Positions 14,738 through 23,063 of a DNA stretch of 30,314 bases are shown piece by piece; the first letter of the stretch is position 1, and each line of letters begins with the position of its first letter. The notes beneath the pieces were generated by a model, which was given only the letters and a program-made list of their open reading frames with translations, had not been told where the DNA came from and searched no databases. The stretch spans positions 1 through 30,314 of the forward strand of contig JAHWHD010000003.1 in NCBI GenBank assembly GCA_019323525.1, written 5' to 3'. A program made the position numbers and the translations under genes. The DNA comes from Candidatus Woesearchaeota archaeon. Lineage in GTDB: Archaea; Nanobdellota; Nanobdellia; Woesearchaeales; JAHWHD01.

Positions 14738-16027
14738 TTATACCAAAAACGTGTTATCTTCGATCCTGTCAGAGATTTCTCCTCTGAAATTCTCGGCAAT
14801 CAGGATTGGAACCTCTTTTCTCGGGAAATTGCTTAAAAGCCATGCTAGCTTTATAAAGGTTGTCTCTGTTGTCATGTCTGATAAGTTTCCCAGTACTCCA
14901 TAGCTTTGAAGTTCTCTGCCAGGAGTGTAAACGTCCATGTTAAGCCGGCCAAAGATTGTCTGAGGAGCTGCGACTATCACAGTCTTCTTTGACATGTCCT
15001 GTATCGCTTTTCTTATTTTGTTATGTTCTTTTGTGAATTCGTCTACCTGCGAAGTAGGTGCATGTCCAAGACCAGTTACCTCGAGCACAAGACCGTCAAA
15101 GCCCTGGTAGCATGTGAACTGGTTAGCATACATGTTTGTATGGGTCCTTAAAATCCCTACCTTGATGTTCTCCTTGAAAGGGAGGAGTTTTAGTTTTGAG
15201 TTTGAACGCTGCCTGTAAGTCTTTCTAAGGTATGTGATTGTTCCGTCCTTGTCAACACGCGCCCATGGCCGGACATTGACGGCCTTGAAAGCGTCTCTTC
15301 TAGATGTGTGGAACTTACGGGATTTCAGGCCAGGAAGTATTACACACGAGTCGTCGCTTGTACCTTCGTGCATACATATACCGACCTCTGCAAAGTCTGA
15401 GTTTGCAATGAACTTGACTGCGCAAAGAAGGTTCATCTCTGCATCTGTAGAGCCCCTATCAGAGGACCTTTGAGCTCCGACCAAGATGACTGGTACAGGA
15501 AGCTCTTCAAGTATAAAGCTAATTGCAGCTGCAGTGTAGTGCATTGTGTCTGTGCCGTGGGTTATTATTATTCCGTTAGAACCTTTCTTGAGTTCCTTCT
15601 GGATCTCCTTTGCAATGATGTTGTAGTGAGCAAAGCGCATGAACTCTGACTGGATGTTCCTTATACATCTTGAACGGATGTTTGCAATCTCCTGTATATC
15701 GGGGAACATTTGCAAAAGTTCTTCTGGAGAAAACTGCGCAATAACTCCGCCAGTCTCATAATCTACCTTAGAAGCTATTGTTCCGCCTGTATGAAGGATC
15801 GAGATTGTAGGAAGGCCTTTTTTGTGTTTCTGCTTTTCAATCTTGGCCTTTTTCTCCTTATACGATTCTATTATTTCTGTCTTGATAATCTTTCCTTCAA
15901 ATATTCCTACATTGTAACCGTTTTCCAGTTTTAGAACAACAACATCTTTTTCGTATGATGGTACTAGTATTCCTTCAAACACCTCTGCAGGTGTGTGTAT
16001 CCTTACCTTATCTCCTGGGTTAGCCAT
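14738..16027 (-). CDS. gatD: Glutamyl-tRNA(Gln) amidotransferase subunit D
   Basis: A 429-residue glutaminase subunit of GatDE, homologous to type I L-asparaginases. An N-terminal domain of about 70 residues (GDKVRIHTPAEVFEGI) typical of GatD is followed by the asparaginase core: HTGGTIAS (catalytic Thr near 80), GAQRSSDRGSTDAEMN and THGTDTMHYT (156-165). It releases ammonia that is channelled to GatE. The ATG at 16027 is preceded by GAGGT with 7-nt spacing, at the end of the nif3-like gene, so it is translated from the same operon. Length and motifs are normal, with no sign of decay. Confidence 0.96.
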   Translation of the reverse strand: MANPGDKVRIHTPAEVFEGILVPSYEKDVVVLKLENGYNVGIFEGKIIKTEIIESYKEKKAKIEKQKHKKGLPTISILHTGGTIASKVDYETGGVIAQFSPEELLQMFPDIQEIANIRSRCIRNIQSEFMRFAHYNIIAKEIQKELKKGSNGIIITHGTDTMHYTAAAISFILEELPVPVILVGAQRSSDRGSTDAEMNLLCAVKFIANSDFAEVGICMHEGTSDDSCVILPGLKSRKFHTSRRDAFKAVNVRPWARVDKDGTITYLRKTYRQRSNSKLKLLPFKENIKVGILRTHTNMYANQFTCYQGFDGLVLEVTGLGHAPTSQVDEFTKEHNKIRKAIQDMSKKTVIVAAPQTIFGRLNMDVYTPGRELQSYGVLGNLSDMTTETTFIKLAWLLSNFPRKEVPILIAENFRGEISDRIEDNTFLV

Positions 16028-16034
16028 AGTATCT

Positions 16035-16039
16035 ACCTC
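16035..16039 (-). promoter_or_regulatory. Ribosome-binding site of gatD
   Basis: The minus strand reads GAGGT, with 7 nt to the ATG. It contrasts with the leaderless first genes of transcripts in this window. Confidence 0.7.
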
Positions 16040-16041
16040 TT

Positions 16042-16797
16042 TTAAAGTTCACAAGGAATGTCAATGAACTTTGTTTGTACTTTGAACTTATTTTTTATTA
16101 AATCTGCAAGTGCCTGTATACCTAACTTTTCTGAATTGTAATGGCCTGCGAATATCAAGCTAATCCTTGCCTCTTTTGCAAGAGCAAACATGTGTTCCAT
16201 CGAATCTCCTGTTATGAACAGGTCTGCGCCTTTCTGGATCGCCTCAAGCACTGAAGAACCGCCGCCTCCAGAGACGATCGCAACAACGCTTGCCGTGTCT
16301 TTGAATTTAATTAATCTTGAATTTGTGTTGAGATTCTTGTTAAGGATTTTTACAACATCTTCAACTGGTTTTGGCTTAGAGTATGTCCCAATCACGCCTA
16401 TATCCATACCCTCGTACTTATCAAACATCTCCCTGAACTCAAGACCTAAAAGTTTCATCAACTGTGCATTGTTTCCAGAATCGTAATGAGCGTCTAGAGG
16501 AAGGTGGTAAGCTAACAAGTTAATGTCGTTATCAAGGAGTGTCTTTATGCGTTTTTTCATAAGACCTGTAATCGCTTTTTCCTGAAAGTCTGAAATCAGG
16601 CCATGATGAAGAATTATCATGTCAGCCTTTTCTTGGGCTGCTTTCTCAAAAAGTTCTAATGAGTGAGACACTCCAAATACAATTTTTTTAACCTCTCCCT
16701 TGCCTTCTATCTCAAGACCGTTTAGAATCTTGTCCTTAAACTTATCTATCTCCAGAAGTTCATTTAAAAAGCGGACAATCTCATCACGCGATGCCAT
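16042..16797 (-). CDS. NIF3-like dinuclear metal-centre protein
   Basis: A 251-residue protein of the NIF3/YbgI family. It has GLEIEGKGEVKKIVFGVSHS near the N-terminus, ILHHG (about 80-84), AYHLPLDAHYDSGNN (about 120) and a C-terminal IFAGHYNSEKLG, which together supply the His/Asp/Glu ligands of the dinuclear metal site. The biochemical role of the family is unsettled; annotation as GTP cyclohydrolase I type 2 is common but weakly founded. It is the first gene of the operon with gatD, DUF504 and gatE, with a minus-strand TATA box about 28 bp before the ATG. The gap to gatD is only 14 bp. Confidence 0.92.
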   Translation of the reverse strand: MASRDEIVRFLNELLEIDKFKDKILNGLEIEGKGEVKKIVFGVSHSLELFEKAAQEKADMIILHHGLISDFQEKAITGLMKKRIKTLLDNDINLLAYHLPLDAHYDSGNNAQLMKLLGLEFREMFDKYEGMDIGVIGTYSKPKPVEDVVKILNKNLNTNSRLIKFKDTASVVAIVSGGGGSSVLEAIQKGADLFITGDSMEHMFALAKEARISLIFAGHYNSEKLGIQALADLIKNKFKVQTKFIDIPCEL

Positions 16798-16819
16798 TAT
16801 TATGCAGAATAAATAACCC

Positions 16820-16829
16820 TATATAATAG
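16820..16829 (-). promoter_or_regulatory. TATA box of the nif3-gatD-DUF504-gatE operon
   Basis: The minus strand reads TATTATATAG, about 28 bp before the ATG at 16797, so the first gene is leaderless. Confidence 0.6.
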
Positions 16830-16860
16830 TTTCTGTGTTTTTGTTGTTACTAGAAGGAGA

Positions 16861-19011
16861 TTATTTCGACACTAATTTTGCATCTTTAACTAAAAAAACG
16901 CCAGTGTTCTCGTCTTCAACCATTATTTTTGATTTTAATATTTTTATCTTTTTATAAAATAAAGGGCAGTCTAGTACAAGTGATTCGAATTCGCCACCTT
17001 CACCGGCAATATTTATTCCAATTTTGTTATTCAACTCAATCATCTTATCGATAAACTGTTCATCAATCTCTTTACCTAGGTCCTCTTTTGTTAGGCCGAG
17101 AGCTGCGATTGCTGCAATTATCACCTTAAAACCTTGTTTTACGAGCTCGCGCATCTCTGTCTCCTGGTTGATGTGCCATAATGGAGAAAAAATCTTCAAA
17201 CCTAAAGAGTCTGCTAGCTTCTCAATCCTGTCCCTCTGGTAAGTTGAGTATAAAGCACCCGTTATTATGCCGTCAATCTTGTACTTTTGCTTTGCCTGTT
17301 TCATTGCTTTTCTAAGGTCAAGAAGTTCTTTCTCCTTCTCGCCTTTTGTCTCGACAGCAACTAAAGGGAGTTTCATTGCTTCTGACTGTAACTTGACGAG
17401 TTCTATGTTGGGCGTGTGGAACATGTATGATGCAGGATTTTTTGAGTAGACAGAGATCAAACAAGAAATTTCGTAGTTCTGCTGGTGCATCACGTATGCT
17501 GCGTATAATGAGTCTTTGCCTGTCGAGATTAAAGCGCCAAGCTTAAGATTCTTTTGAGGATAAAAACGTCTAAGGTATTCTGACATATACTTTAGTTTAT
17601 TATTTTTAGTAAGTTTTTGGATTGCTTTTATGAACCTGCTTCCGTACTGGGCTGCAACCTTTTTTCTCTCTGCAAACTCCTTTTCCAAGCCGATTAACTT
17701 GGCAATGTCTCTTAAAATAAGCTTACTTCCTTTTTCAGAGAGCTTATACTTGCCAGGAATCTTTAATGAATAGTCTACTAATGCTTTATCAAGGAAAGGA
17801 AGTCTTAGCTCAATGCTGTTGTACATTGAAATAACGTCGTCCCTGTAAGTGTCTCTTTCATAGAGCTTTAGCAGGCCAGAGATACATTCTCTATTAATAT
17901 CATAGCTTTTCTTGTGACGTTCGTATCCTGCAAAAATCTCTTCAGAGCCAAGGCCTGAGAAAATAACCTTTATCTTGTCTTTTTTAGCCTGCTCTAGTGC
18001 AAGGAACAATGTAAGGGCTACACCTGCCTTTGTAACTTTTGTATCTTCTATCAAAGGGATTATCTTTTTCAAGTACTTTTCAACATCCTTGACAGGGATT
18101 GTTTTTATCTTTAGGTTAAGGTCCAATGCTTTTGCTATTCTTTTAGCGTATTTGAGATCAGGAGCTTCCTGCATGCCTGGTTCTGAAAGCGCTGCCGTGT
18201 AAAGTATTGGTCTAAGTCCTAGTTTTTTTGAGATAAATGCCAATAAAGTAGAGTCAATGCCTCCTGAGAATAAGATGCCAAAGGTTTTGTCAGGAATTCT
18301 CTTCGAGACTGCATTAGTTAGCAAACCGATTAGTTGTTTTTCAATGAGTTTTTTTGATTTTTTGTTTATAGGAGTAATCTTGAAGAAATCGCGTTCACTG
18401 AATTTTATTTTATCTGTTGGGATATCATAAACAAGAATTTGTCTAGGGTTTAGCTCGTTAATGTCAATCACGTCTGCAGATTCAAGAGCTTTTTTCTCAG
18501 AAGCGAATGAAAAACCCGAAGCATGCGAGTACCATAACGGTTTAATGCCTATTATGTCTCTTGCTAAAAAGACTTTGTCAATCTTCCTGTAGCAGAACGC
18601 GTAAACACCGTCAAGCTCTCCTAATATGTCTTTTATGTTTTGTAGTTTGTTTTTATCATGGGCTTTCTCTAACAAAAAAAATAATAATTCTGCATCATTT
18701 CTTGCCTTGAGTTTGTATCTGTCGTTAAGTTCTTTCCAGTTATAGATCTCGCAGTTTGCAGCAAAGAATGTTCCTTCTTCTGTGAAAGGTTGGGAGATGT
18801 TGCTAACTACTGCGTGAAGCGCGTGGCCAATTGCGTGTTCTGATTTTGTTGTTTTTGAGCGCTTTTCTATTTCTGCAAAGGTTCCTGTGAATATGTCTGT
18901 ATCAGTTGCAATGCCGTAACTGTCTCTACCTCTATTCTTGAGTATATTAAGGGCCTTGACAGTACTGTTAACAGAGTCATTGTTGTTGAAAAAACCCACT
19001 ATGCCGCACAT
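16861..19011 (-). CDS. Glutamine amidotransferase/asparagine synthase fused to Dph6-type diphthine-ammonia ligase
   Basis: A 716-residue three-part fusion. Residues 1-200 are a class II (Ntn) glutamine amidotransferase beginning MCGIVGFF, with Cys2 as nucleophile. Residues 210-470 are an asparagine-synthase ATP domain with PP-loop SGGIDS (249-254) and SGLGSEEIFAGY. Residues 488-716 are a second PP-loop domain, STGKDS (496-501), with the Dph6 signatures TGALYSTYQRDRIE and GEGGEFESLVLDCP. Dph6 amidates diphthine on the EF2 histidine, using ammonia and ATP. The glutaminase half could supply that ammonia, or the protein could make both asparagine and diphthamide. Stand-alone archaeal Dph6 is about 220 residues. 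Every catalytic motif I can check is present. The start is supported by a TATA box about 27 bp upstream. Confidence 0.9.
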   Translation of the reverse strand: MCGIVGFFNNNDSVNSTVKALNILKNRGRDSYGIATDTDIFTGTFAEIEKRSKTTKSEHAIGHALHAVVSNISQPFTEEGTFFAANCEIYNWKELNDRYKLKARNDAELLFFLLEKAHDKNKLQNIKDILGELDGVYAFCYRKIDKVFLARDIIGIKPLWYSHASGFSFASEKKALESADVIDINELNPRQILVYDIPTDKIKFSERDFFKITPINKKSKKLIEKQLIGLLTNAVSKRIPDKTFGILFSGGIDSTLLAFISKKLGLRPILYTAALSEPGMQEAPDLKYAKRIAKALDLNLKIKTIPVKDVEKYLKKIIPLIEDTKVTKAGVALTLFLALEQAKKDKIKVIFSGLGSEEIFAGYERHKKSYDINRECISGLLKLYERDTYRDDVISMYNSIELRLPFLDKALVDYSLKIPGKYKLSEKGSKLILRDIAKLIGLEKEFAERKKVAAQYGSRFIKAIQKLTKNNKLKYMSEYLRRFYPQKNLKLGALISTGKDSLYAAYVMHQQNYEISCLISVYSKNPASYMFHTPNIELVKLQSEAMKLPLVAVETKGEKEKELLDLRKAMKQAKQKYKIDGIITGALYSTYQRDRIEKLADSLGLKIFSPLWHINQETEMRELVKQGFKVIIAAIAALGLTKEDLGKEIDEQFIDKMIELNNKIGINIAGEGGEFESLVLDCPLFYKKIKILKSKIMVEDENTGVFLVKDAKLVSK

Positions 19012-19032
19012 AATACAATAAATAGAAGAGAG

Positions 19033-19043
19033 GTTTATAAAGG
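19033..19043 (-). promoter_or_regulatory. TATA box of the amidotransferase-Dph6 gene
   Basis: The minus strand reads CCTTTATAAAC, about 27 bp before the ATG at 19011. Confidence 0.65.
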
Positions 19044-19055
19044 TTTATAGGTTAA

Positions 19056-19076
19056 GATTTAAAAAGACTTAAACAA
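19056..19076 (+). promoter_or_regulatory. Possible TATA region of the APH-like gene
   Basis: Two candidates occur: GATTTAAAAA centred about 36 bp, and CTTAAACAA about 26 bp, before the ATG at 19097. I cannot choose between a short leader and a leaderless start. Confidence 0.4.
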
Positions 19077-19096
19077 TTAATGAATCTAAGATAAGA

Positions 19097-20086
19097 ATGA
19101 TAGACAAAATAAAACGTGCTTTACAGAACATTAAACATCAAGAGCTTGGATTAGATACTGTTAAAATACAGGAATTAACCAGGCTCGGAAGGGGAGAGAG
19201 TAATCTTAATTTTCTCGCAAATATCAGTGGTAAAAAGTTTGTTGTAAGGGTTAACATGAACAAACGAGAGCCAAACAAAGCAAGAAGAGAGTTTAATGCG
19301 CTTAAAGCTATTGAAGGTCTAGGAATAGGGCCAAAGGCTTATGTTCTTGATGAGTCTAAAAAAATAGTTGATGCTGAATATCTTATAGTTGAATATCTTG
19401 AAGGCAAATCCCTTAACATGGTCAAAGGCTATTGGAACAATGAATTCATAAGAAAACTTGCCAGGCTTGTTGCGAAAATGCATTCAATAAAAATCACTAA
19501 GAAACTGGAAAAACTTCAAAAAGGATGGGATTCTTATCAAGCTCTAATAAAGAATATTGAAAAAATGGCAAACTATGTAGTAAAAAAAGATCAAAGGCTT
19601 AAGCCCCTGATCACTGAAAGTATTAAGAATATTAATACTAATGGACCTAAACCTAAGATTACTCTTGGACATGAAGATGTTTGTCAGCAAAATGTCATTA
19701 TGCATAAAGGGAACTTAAAATTAATTGATTTTGAGAGTTTTGGGCTTATGGACCCTGCTGCCGAGGTATCTAAGATTTTCGAAGACTTTGGACATGAATT
19801 CACAAAAAACGAACGTAGAATATTTTTAGAAGAATACGGAAAGATTAGAAAAGATTCAACCATTGAAAAAAGGATTAAATTTTACATACCAGGACATTTT
19901 CTTGAAGTGTCTGTATGGTCGATTATGCACGTCTATGAAAGTCAATCTGAAGATTTCCATGAAGAATTCGTCAATGATAAAGACGTTGAAGAGGAGAAAG
20001 AATATGCAAAAGAATGCTTTATGAAATGCATAACAGAGAAAGTAATCGACAAAAAATGGAAGAATTTCAAGCTTTTTAACCAATAA
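19097..20086 (+). CDS. Aminoglycoside phosphotransferase / choline-kinase-like (APH family) protein
   Basis: A 329-residue protein-kinase-like small-molecule kinase. It has a glycine-rich start (LGRGESNLNF), the N-lobe lysine region (KFVVRVNMNK), a hinge near 97-102 (VEYLEG), the catalytic loop GHEDVCQQN (H192, D194, N199) and the metal-binding LIDFE (D211). The family phosphorylates hydroxyls on aminoglycosides, choline, homoserine, sugars or other metabolites. With no clinical-type sequence features, a metabolic or cell-envelope substrate is more likely than antibiotic resistance. The C-terminal part (EVSVWSIMHVYESQSEDF) is helical. The 3' end overlaps convergent cdc48 by 11 bp. It is not in an operon. 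Confidence 0.85.
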   Translation: MIDKIKRALQNIKHQELGLDTVKIQELTRLGRGESNLNFLANISGKKFVVRVNMNKREPNKARREFNALKAIEGLGIGPKAYVLDESKKIVDAEYLIVEYLEGKSLNMVKGYWNNEFIRKLARLVAKMHSIKITKKLEKLQKGWDSYQALIKNIEKMANYVVKKDQRLKPLITESIKNINTNGPKPKITLGHEDVCQQNVIMHKGNLKLIDFESFGLMDPAAEVSKIFEDFGHEFTKNERRIFLEEYGKIRKDSTIEKRIKFYIPGHFLEVSVWSIMHVYESQSEDFHEEFVNDKDVEEEKEYAKECFMKCITEKVIDKKWKNFKLFNQ

Positions 20087-22358
20087 AACTCCTGTCCTTC
20101 TGTTCTTTGATCTCTTTTGCCTTTGCTCTCTTGAACGTGTCCTGTAAAGATTCGTAGGCTTCCTTAATCTCTTTTGTGACTGAAGCTTTTACCTTGTCAA
20201 TAGCCTTGTCAAAATGTTTCTGCTTGACTTCTTTGGCTCTCATATCGTCACGAAGTGCTAAGATTGCAGCTTCCCTGCAGACTGCCTCGATGTCAGCTCC
20301 GGCATAGCCGTCTGTCTTGTCTGCGAGCTTCTTAATATCAATGTCCTTAAGGGGCATGTTCTTTGTATGGACCTGGAAAATCTTTTCCCTTGTGTCCTTG
20401 TCAGGAACACCTGAATGTATTATCCTGTCAAACCTTCCAGGCCTTAGCAGGCCTGTATCAATGATGTCTGGCCTGTTAGATGCTGCAATTACGACAACGT
20501 CGTGAAGCTCTTCAAGGCCGTCCATCTCTGTCAAAAGCTGGTTAACAACCCGTTCAGTGACATGGGAGTCGTGGCTTAGGCCGCGCCTAGGAGCTATAGA
20601 ATCTATCTCGTCAAAAAAGATGATTGTCGGACTGGTTTGGCGTGCCTTCTTGAAAACTTCTCTAACAGCTTTCTCTGACTCACCAACCCATTTACTTAAC
20701 ATCTCAGGGCCTTTCACAAGTATAAAATTAGCGTCTGACTCGTTTGCGACTGCTTTAGCTAACAGAGTTTTACCAGTACCTGGAGCTCCATAGAGAAGTA
20801 TCCCTCTTGGCGGTCTTATGCCGAGGCGTTTAAATGCGTCTGGCTGTTTAAGAGGCCATTCAACTGCTTCCTTAAGTTCCTGTTTAACATCCTCTAGACC
20901 GCCTATGTCGCTCCATTTGATATTAGGAACCTCTACAAGAACCTCTCTCATTGCGGAAGGCCGTACAACCTTAAGAGCGCTCCTGAAATCTTTCTGAGTG
21001 ATTACGAGCTTTTCAAGGATTTCTTTAGGTATTGAAGTATCGTCGGATAGTTTAAGGTCAGGAAGAATTCTCCTAAGAACTATCATTGCTGCTTCTTTTG
21101 CAAGAGCAGAAAGGTCAGCACCAACAAAACCGTAAGTTATATCTGCGAGTTCTTTCAGGTTTACGTTCTTTGCCAGAGGCATGTTCCTTGTATGAATCTT
21201 AAGGATATTAAGACGTCCAACTTTGTCAGGAACGCCTATCTCAATCTCTCTATCAAACCTGCCTGGCCGTCTTAGCGCGGGGTCTAAGGAGTTTGGTATG
21301 TTAGTTGCTGCAATCACGACAACCTTGCCCCTGCTTTTCAAACCATCCATTATAGCCAGAAGTTGTGCTACAACCCTTCGTTCAACTTCTCCTTTCATCT
21401 CTTCACGTTTAGGAGCTATTGCGTCTATCTCGTCAATAAAAATGATTGATGGGGCGTTTTTTTCAGCCTCTTCAAACTTCTTTCTAAGATTTTCCTCTGA
21501 CTGGCCGTAGTACTTGCTCATTATCTCCGGGCCGTTAATAACTATGAAATGCGAATTTGTCTCGTTAGCTACTGCCTTTGCAAGAAGCGTTTTTCCGGTG
21601 CCAGGAGGACCGTGGAGCAAGACACCTTTAGGAGGTTCTATGCCAAGCCTTTCGAAAAGTTCTGGGTGTTTTAGAGGAAGTTCTACCATCTCTCTGATCT
21701 TTTTAATCTCTTCGTCAAGACCGCCAATGTCTTCATAAGTTACCTCGAGAACTACGCCTTCTTTAAGCTCGATTGCTTCAGGATTGACAAGAATCTCAGT
21801 TAGGTCTGTTATAATAACTGGTTGTTTCGGGTTTGTATCAGCTACAATGAACTTTATATCTGTAAAACCTGAGAAGCCTGAGGAGAGCTCGTCTAGGAAA
21901 GAATCAAACATATCGTCAAATGGTGAACCAGATAATGAGCTTTTCCTTGTACGTGCTCCGCCAAGGCTTAGCCAATCGCCTTTGACAATAGCTCTTCCAA
22001 GAAGGCCGCGCTTGAATGTCTCAGGAGACCCTCTAACAATCACGCCTTTAGTAGCAGGAGCTATAGTTATCTTTTTAGCCTCTTTAACATCAGTCTTTTT
22101 TATTTTGACAGTCTCGCCTATGCCGGTTTTTGCATTACGCCTGCAAATACCGTCCATGCGGATTATGTTAAGACCAAGGTCGCCAGGGTATGCCCTGTCA
22201 GCGATAGCAACAGTTTTTCTCTCGCCTTCAATCTCTACAATGTCGCCTGGCTTGATGTCCATCTTGCGCATGTAGTCTATATCGATCCTGACAATACCTT
22301 TATTTACATCATCCTGTACTGCTTCTGCAACCTTTAAATTAACATCTTTTTCTGGCAT
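20076..22358 (-). CDS. cdc48: CDC48/VCP-type AAA+ ATPase
   Basis: A 760-residue double-ring AAA+ unfoldase. Residues 1-190 are the double-psi barrel N-domain. D1 has Walker A GPPGTGKT (250-257) and Walker B IIFIDEIDAIAPKR. D2 has GAPGTGKT and IIFFDEIDSIAPRR. Arginine-finger segments (LRRPGRFDR and LLRPGRFDR) are present in both rings. It extracts and unfolds proteins in the cytoplasm, often upstream of the proteasome in archaea. The C-terminus ends RSFIG, so the hydrophobic-Tyr-X tail that docks on the 20S proteasome is absent. The ATG at 22358 is preceded by two possible TATA boxes; the stronger (22403-22413) implies a leader of about 20 nt containing a CTCGAG palindrome. Confidence 0.96.
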   Translation of the reverse strand: MPEKDVNLKVAEAVQDDVNKGIVRIDIDYMRKMDIKPGDIVEIEGERKTVAIADRAYPGDLGLNIIRMDGICRRNAKTGIGETVKIKKTDVKEAKKITIAPATKGVIVRGSPETFKRGLLGRAIVKGDWLSLGGARTRKSSLSGSPFDDMFDSFLDELSSGFSGFTDIKFIVADTNPKQPVIITDLTEILVNPEAIELKEGVVLEVTYEDIGGLDEEIKKIREMVELPLKHPELFERLGIEPPKGVLLHGPPGTGKTLLAKAVANETNSHFIVINGPEIMSKYYGQSEENLRKKFEEAEKNAPSIIFIDEIDAIAPKREEMKGEVERRVVAQLLAIMDGLKSRGKVVVIAATNIPNSLDPALRRPGRFDREIEIGVPDKVGRLNILKIHTRNMPLAKNVNLKELADITYGFVGADLSALAKEAAMIVLRRILPDLKLSDDTSIPKEILEKLVITQKDFRSALKVVRPSAMREVLVEVPNIKWSDIGGLEDVKQELKEAVEWPLKQPDAFKRLGIRPPRGILLYGAPGTGKTLLAKAVANESDANFILVKGPEMLSKWVGESEKAVREVFKKARQTSPTIIFFDEIDSIAPRRGLSHDSHVTERVVNQLLTEMDGLEELHDVVVIAASNRPDIIDTGLLRPGRFDRIIHSGVPDKDTREKIFQVHTKNMPLKDIDIKKLADKTDGYAGADIEAVCREAAILALRDDMRAKEVKQKHFDKAIDKVKASVTKEIKEAYESLQDTFKRAKAKEIKEQKDRSFIG

Positions 22359-22368
22359 TTTACGGTTT

Positions 22369-22380
22369 TATACTCGAGAA
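22369..22380. promoter_or_regulatory. TATACTCGAGAA element upstream of cdc48
   Basis: The same 12-mer occurs at 8307-8318 before the half-MFS gene. It contains the palindrome CTCGAG and lies next to the predicted transcription start in the cdc48 leader. It is a possible operator, but two copies are weak evidence. Confidence 0.3.
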
Positions 22381-22402
22381 TTAGTAAATAAATCTTTCGG
22401 GT

Positions 22403-22413
22403 CATTTATAAAG
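22403..22413 (-). promoter_or_regulatory. Probable TATA box of cdc48
   Basis: The minus strand reads CCTTTATAAAT, about 50 bp before the ATG, giving a leader of about 20-25 nt. A weaker ATTTATTTAC at about 22384-22393 would give a leaderless start. Confidence 0.45.
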
Positions 22414-22422
22414 GTTATGTAT

Positions 22423-22995
22423 CTATCTTTCTCTTACTTTGACTGTCTCGCCCTCAAGATGTATGATTTTTGAGGGTCTCCCTTTTTTCTCGCCTTCGTA
22501 AAGGCAAAAGCTCATGCCCTTCTTGATGTCCACGTCAAGGTCATCGATTGATGTCATGAATTCCTTTCCAGTGACGTTTGCTGAGGTTGAGACTAAAGGG
22601 TTTCCGTAAACACTAACAAACTCTGATATCCAGTGGTCAGGAATCCTTATACCGATTGCATCGAGGCCGTGGATCACGTTTTTGGCAACTGCTTTCTTGT
22701 TCTTTAGTTTAACAATCAGAGTGACAGGGCCTGGAAGATCGTTAACATATTTCTTGCCGTCTTCAGGAACATCGCAATTGTCGAATATCCATTTTTTTGA
22801 AGGAGCAATGATTGATAGAGGCATTTTAGCTCTTTGTTTTAGTTTTCTTACATGATCGACAGCTTCTGGTTTTGTAGCGTCGCAGCCGATGCCATAGATA
22901 GTATCGGTAGGGTGAATGAATAAGACACCCTCGTCGATCATCTTCATAAGATGCGGTGCTTTCATCTGCGCTTCTTCAACATTTATGATTTCCAT
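22423..22995 (-). CDS. tsaC: L-threonylcarbamoyladenylate synthase (YrdC/TsaC type)
   Basis: A 190-residue single YrdC domain that makes threonylcarbamoyl-AMP from threonine, bicarbonate and ATP for t6A37 in ANN-decoding tRNAs. Signatures are HPTDTIYGIGCDA (28-40), VRKLKQRAKMPLS (basic nucleotide-binding strip), LPGPVTLIVK and STSANVTG. The C-terminal SUA5 domain found in longer archaeal Sua5 proteins is missing, so this is the short TsaC form. It has its own promoter at 23018-23028 and is leaderless. The window's tRNA-Thr(TGT) and tRNA-Arg(CCT) both read ANN codons and have A37, so they are expected substrates. Confidence 0.93.
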   Translation of the reverse strand: MEIINVEEAQMKAPHLMKMIDEGVLFIHPTDTIYGIGCDATKPEAVDHVRKLKQRAKMPLSIIAPSKKWIFDNCDVPEDGKKYVNDLPGPVTLIVKLKNKKAVAKNVIHGLDAIGIRIPDHWISEFVSVYGNPLVSTSANVTGKEFMTSIDDLDVDIKKGMSFCLYEGEKKGRPSKIIHLEGETVKVRER

Positions 22996-23017
22996 ATTGT
23001 GGGCATAGAAATATGGG

Positions 23018-23028
23018 GTTTATAAAGC
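23018..23028 (-). promoter_or_regulatory. TATA box of tsaC
   Basis: The minus strand reads GCTTTATAAAC, about 28 bp before the ATG at 22995. Confidence 0.65.
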
Positions 23029-23043
23029 TTATGGAAGCGAGGT

Positions 23044-23063
23044 ATAGGGTTTATATACCCTAT
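23044..23063. other. Inverted repeat at the plsX stop codon
   Basis: ATAGGGT (23044-23050) and ACCCTAT (23057-23063) form a perfect 7-bp stem with a 6-nt loop, overlapping the plsX stop. It has no following T-run on the minus strand, so a terminator role is uncertain. Confidence 0.4.

Noticed and set aside
19097..20086. Antibiotic resistance gene
   Set aside because: Only the general APH/choline-kinase catalytic motifs are visible. Nothing specific for aminoglycosides and no mobile element is nearby.
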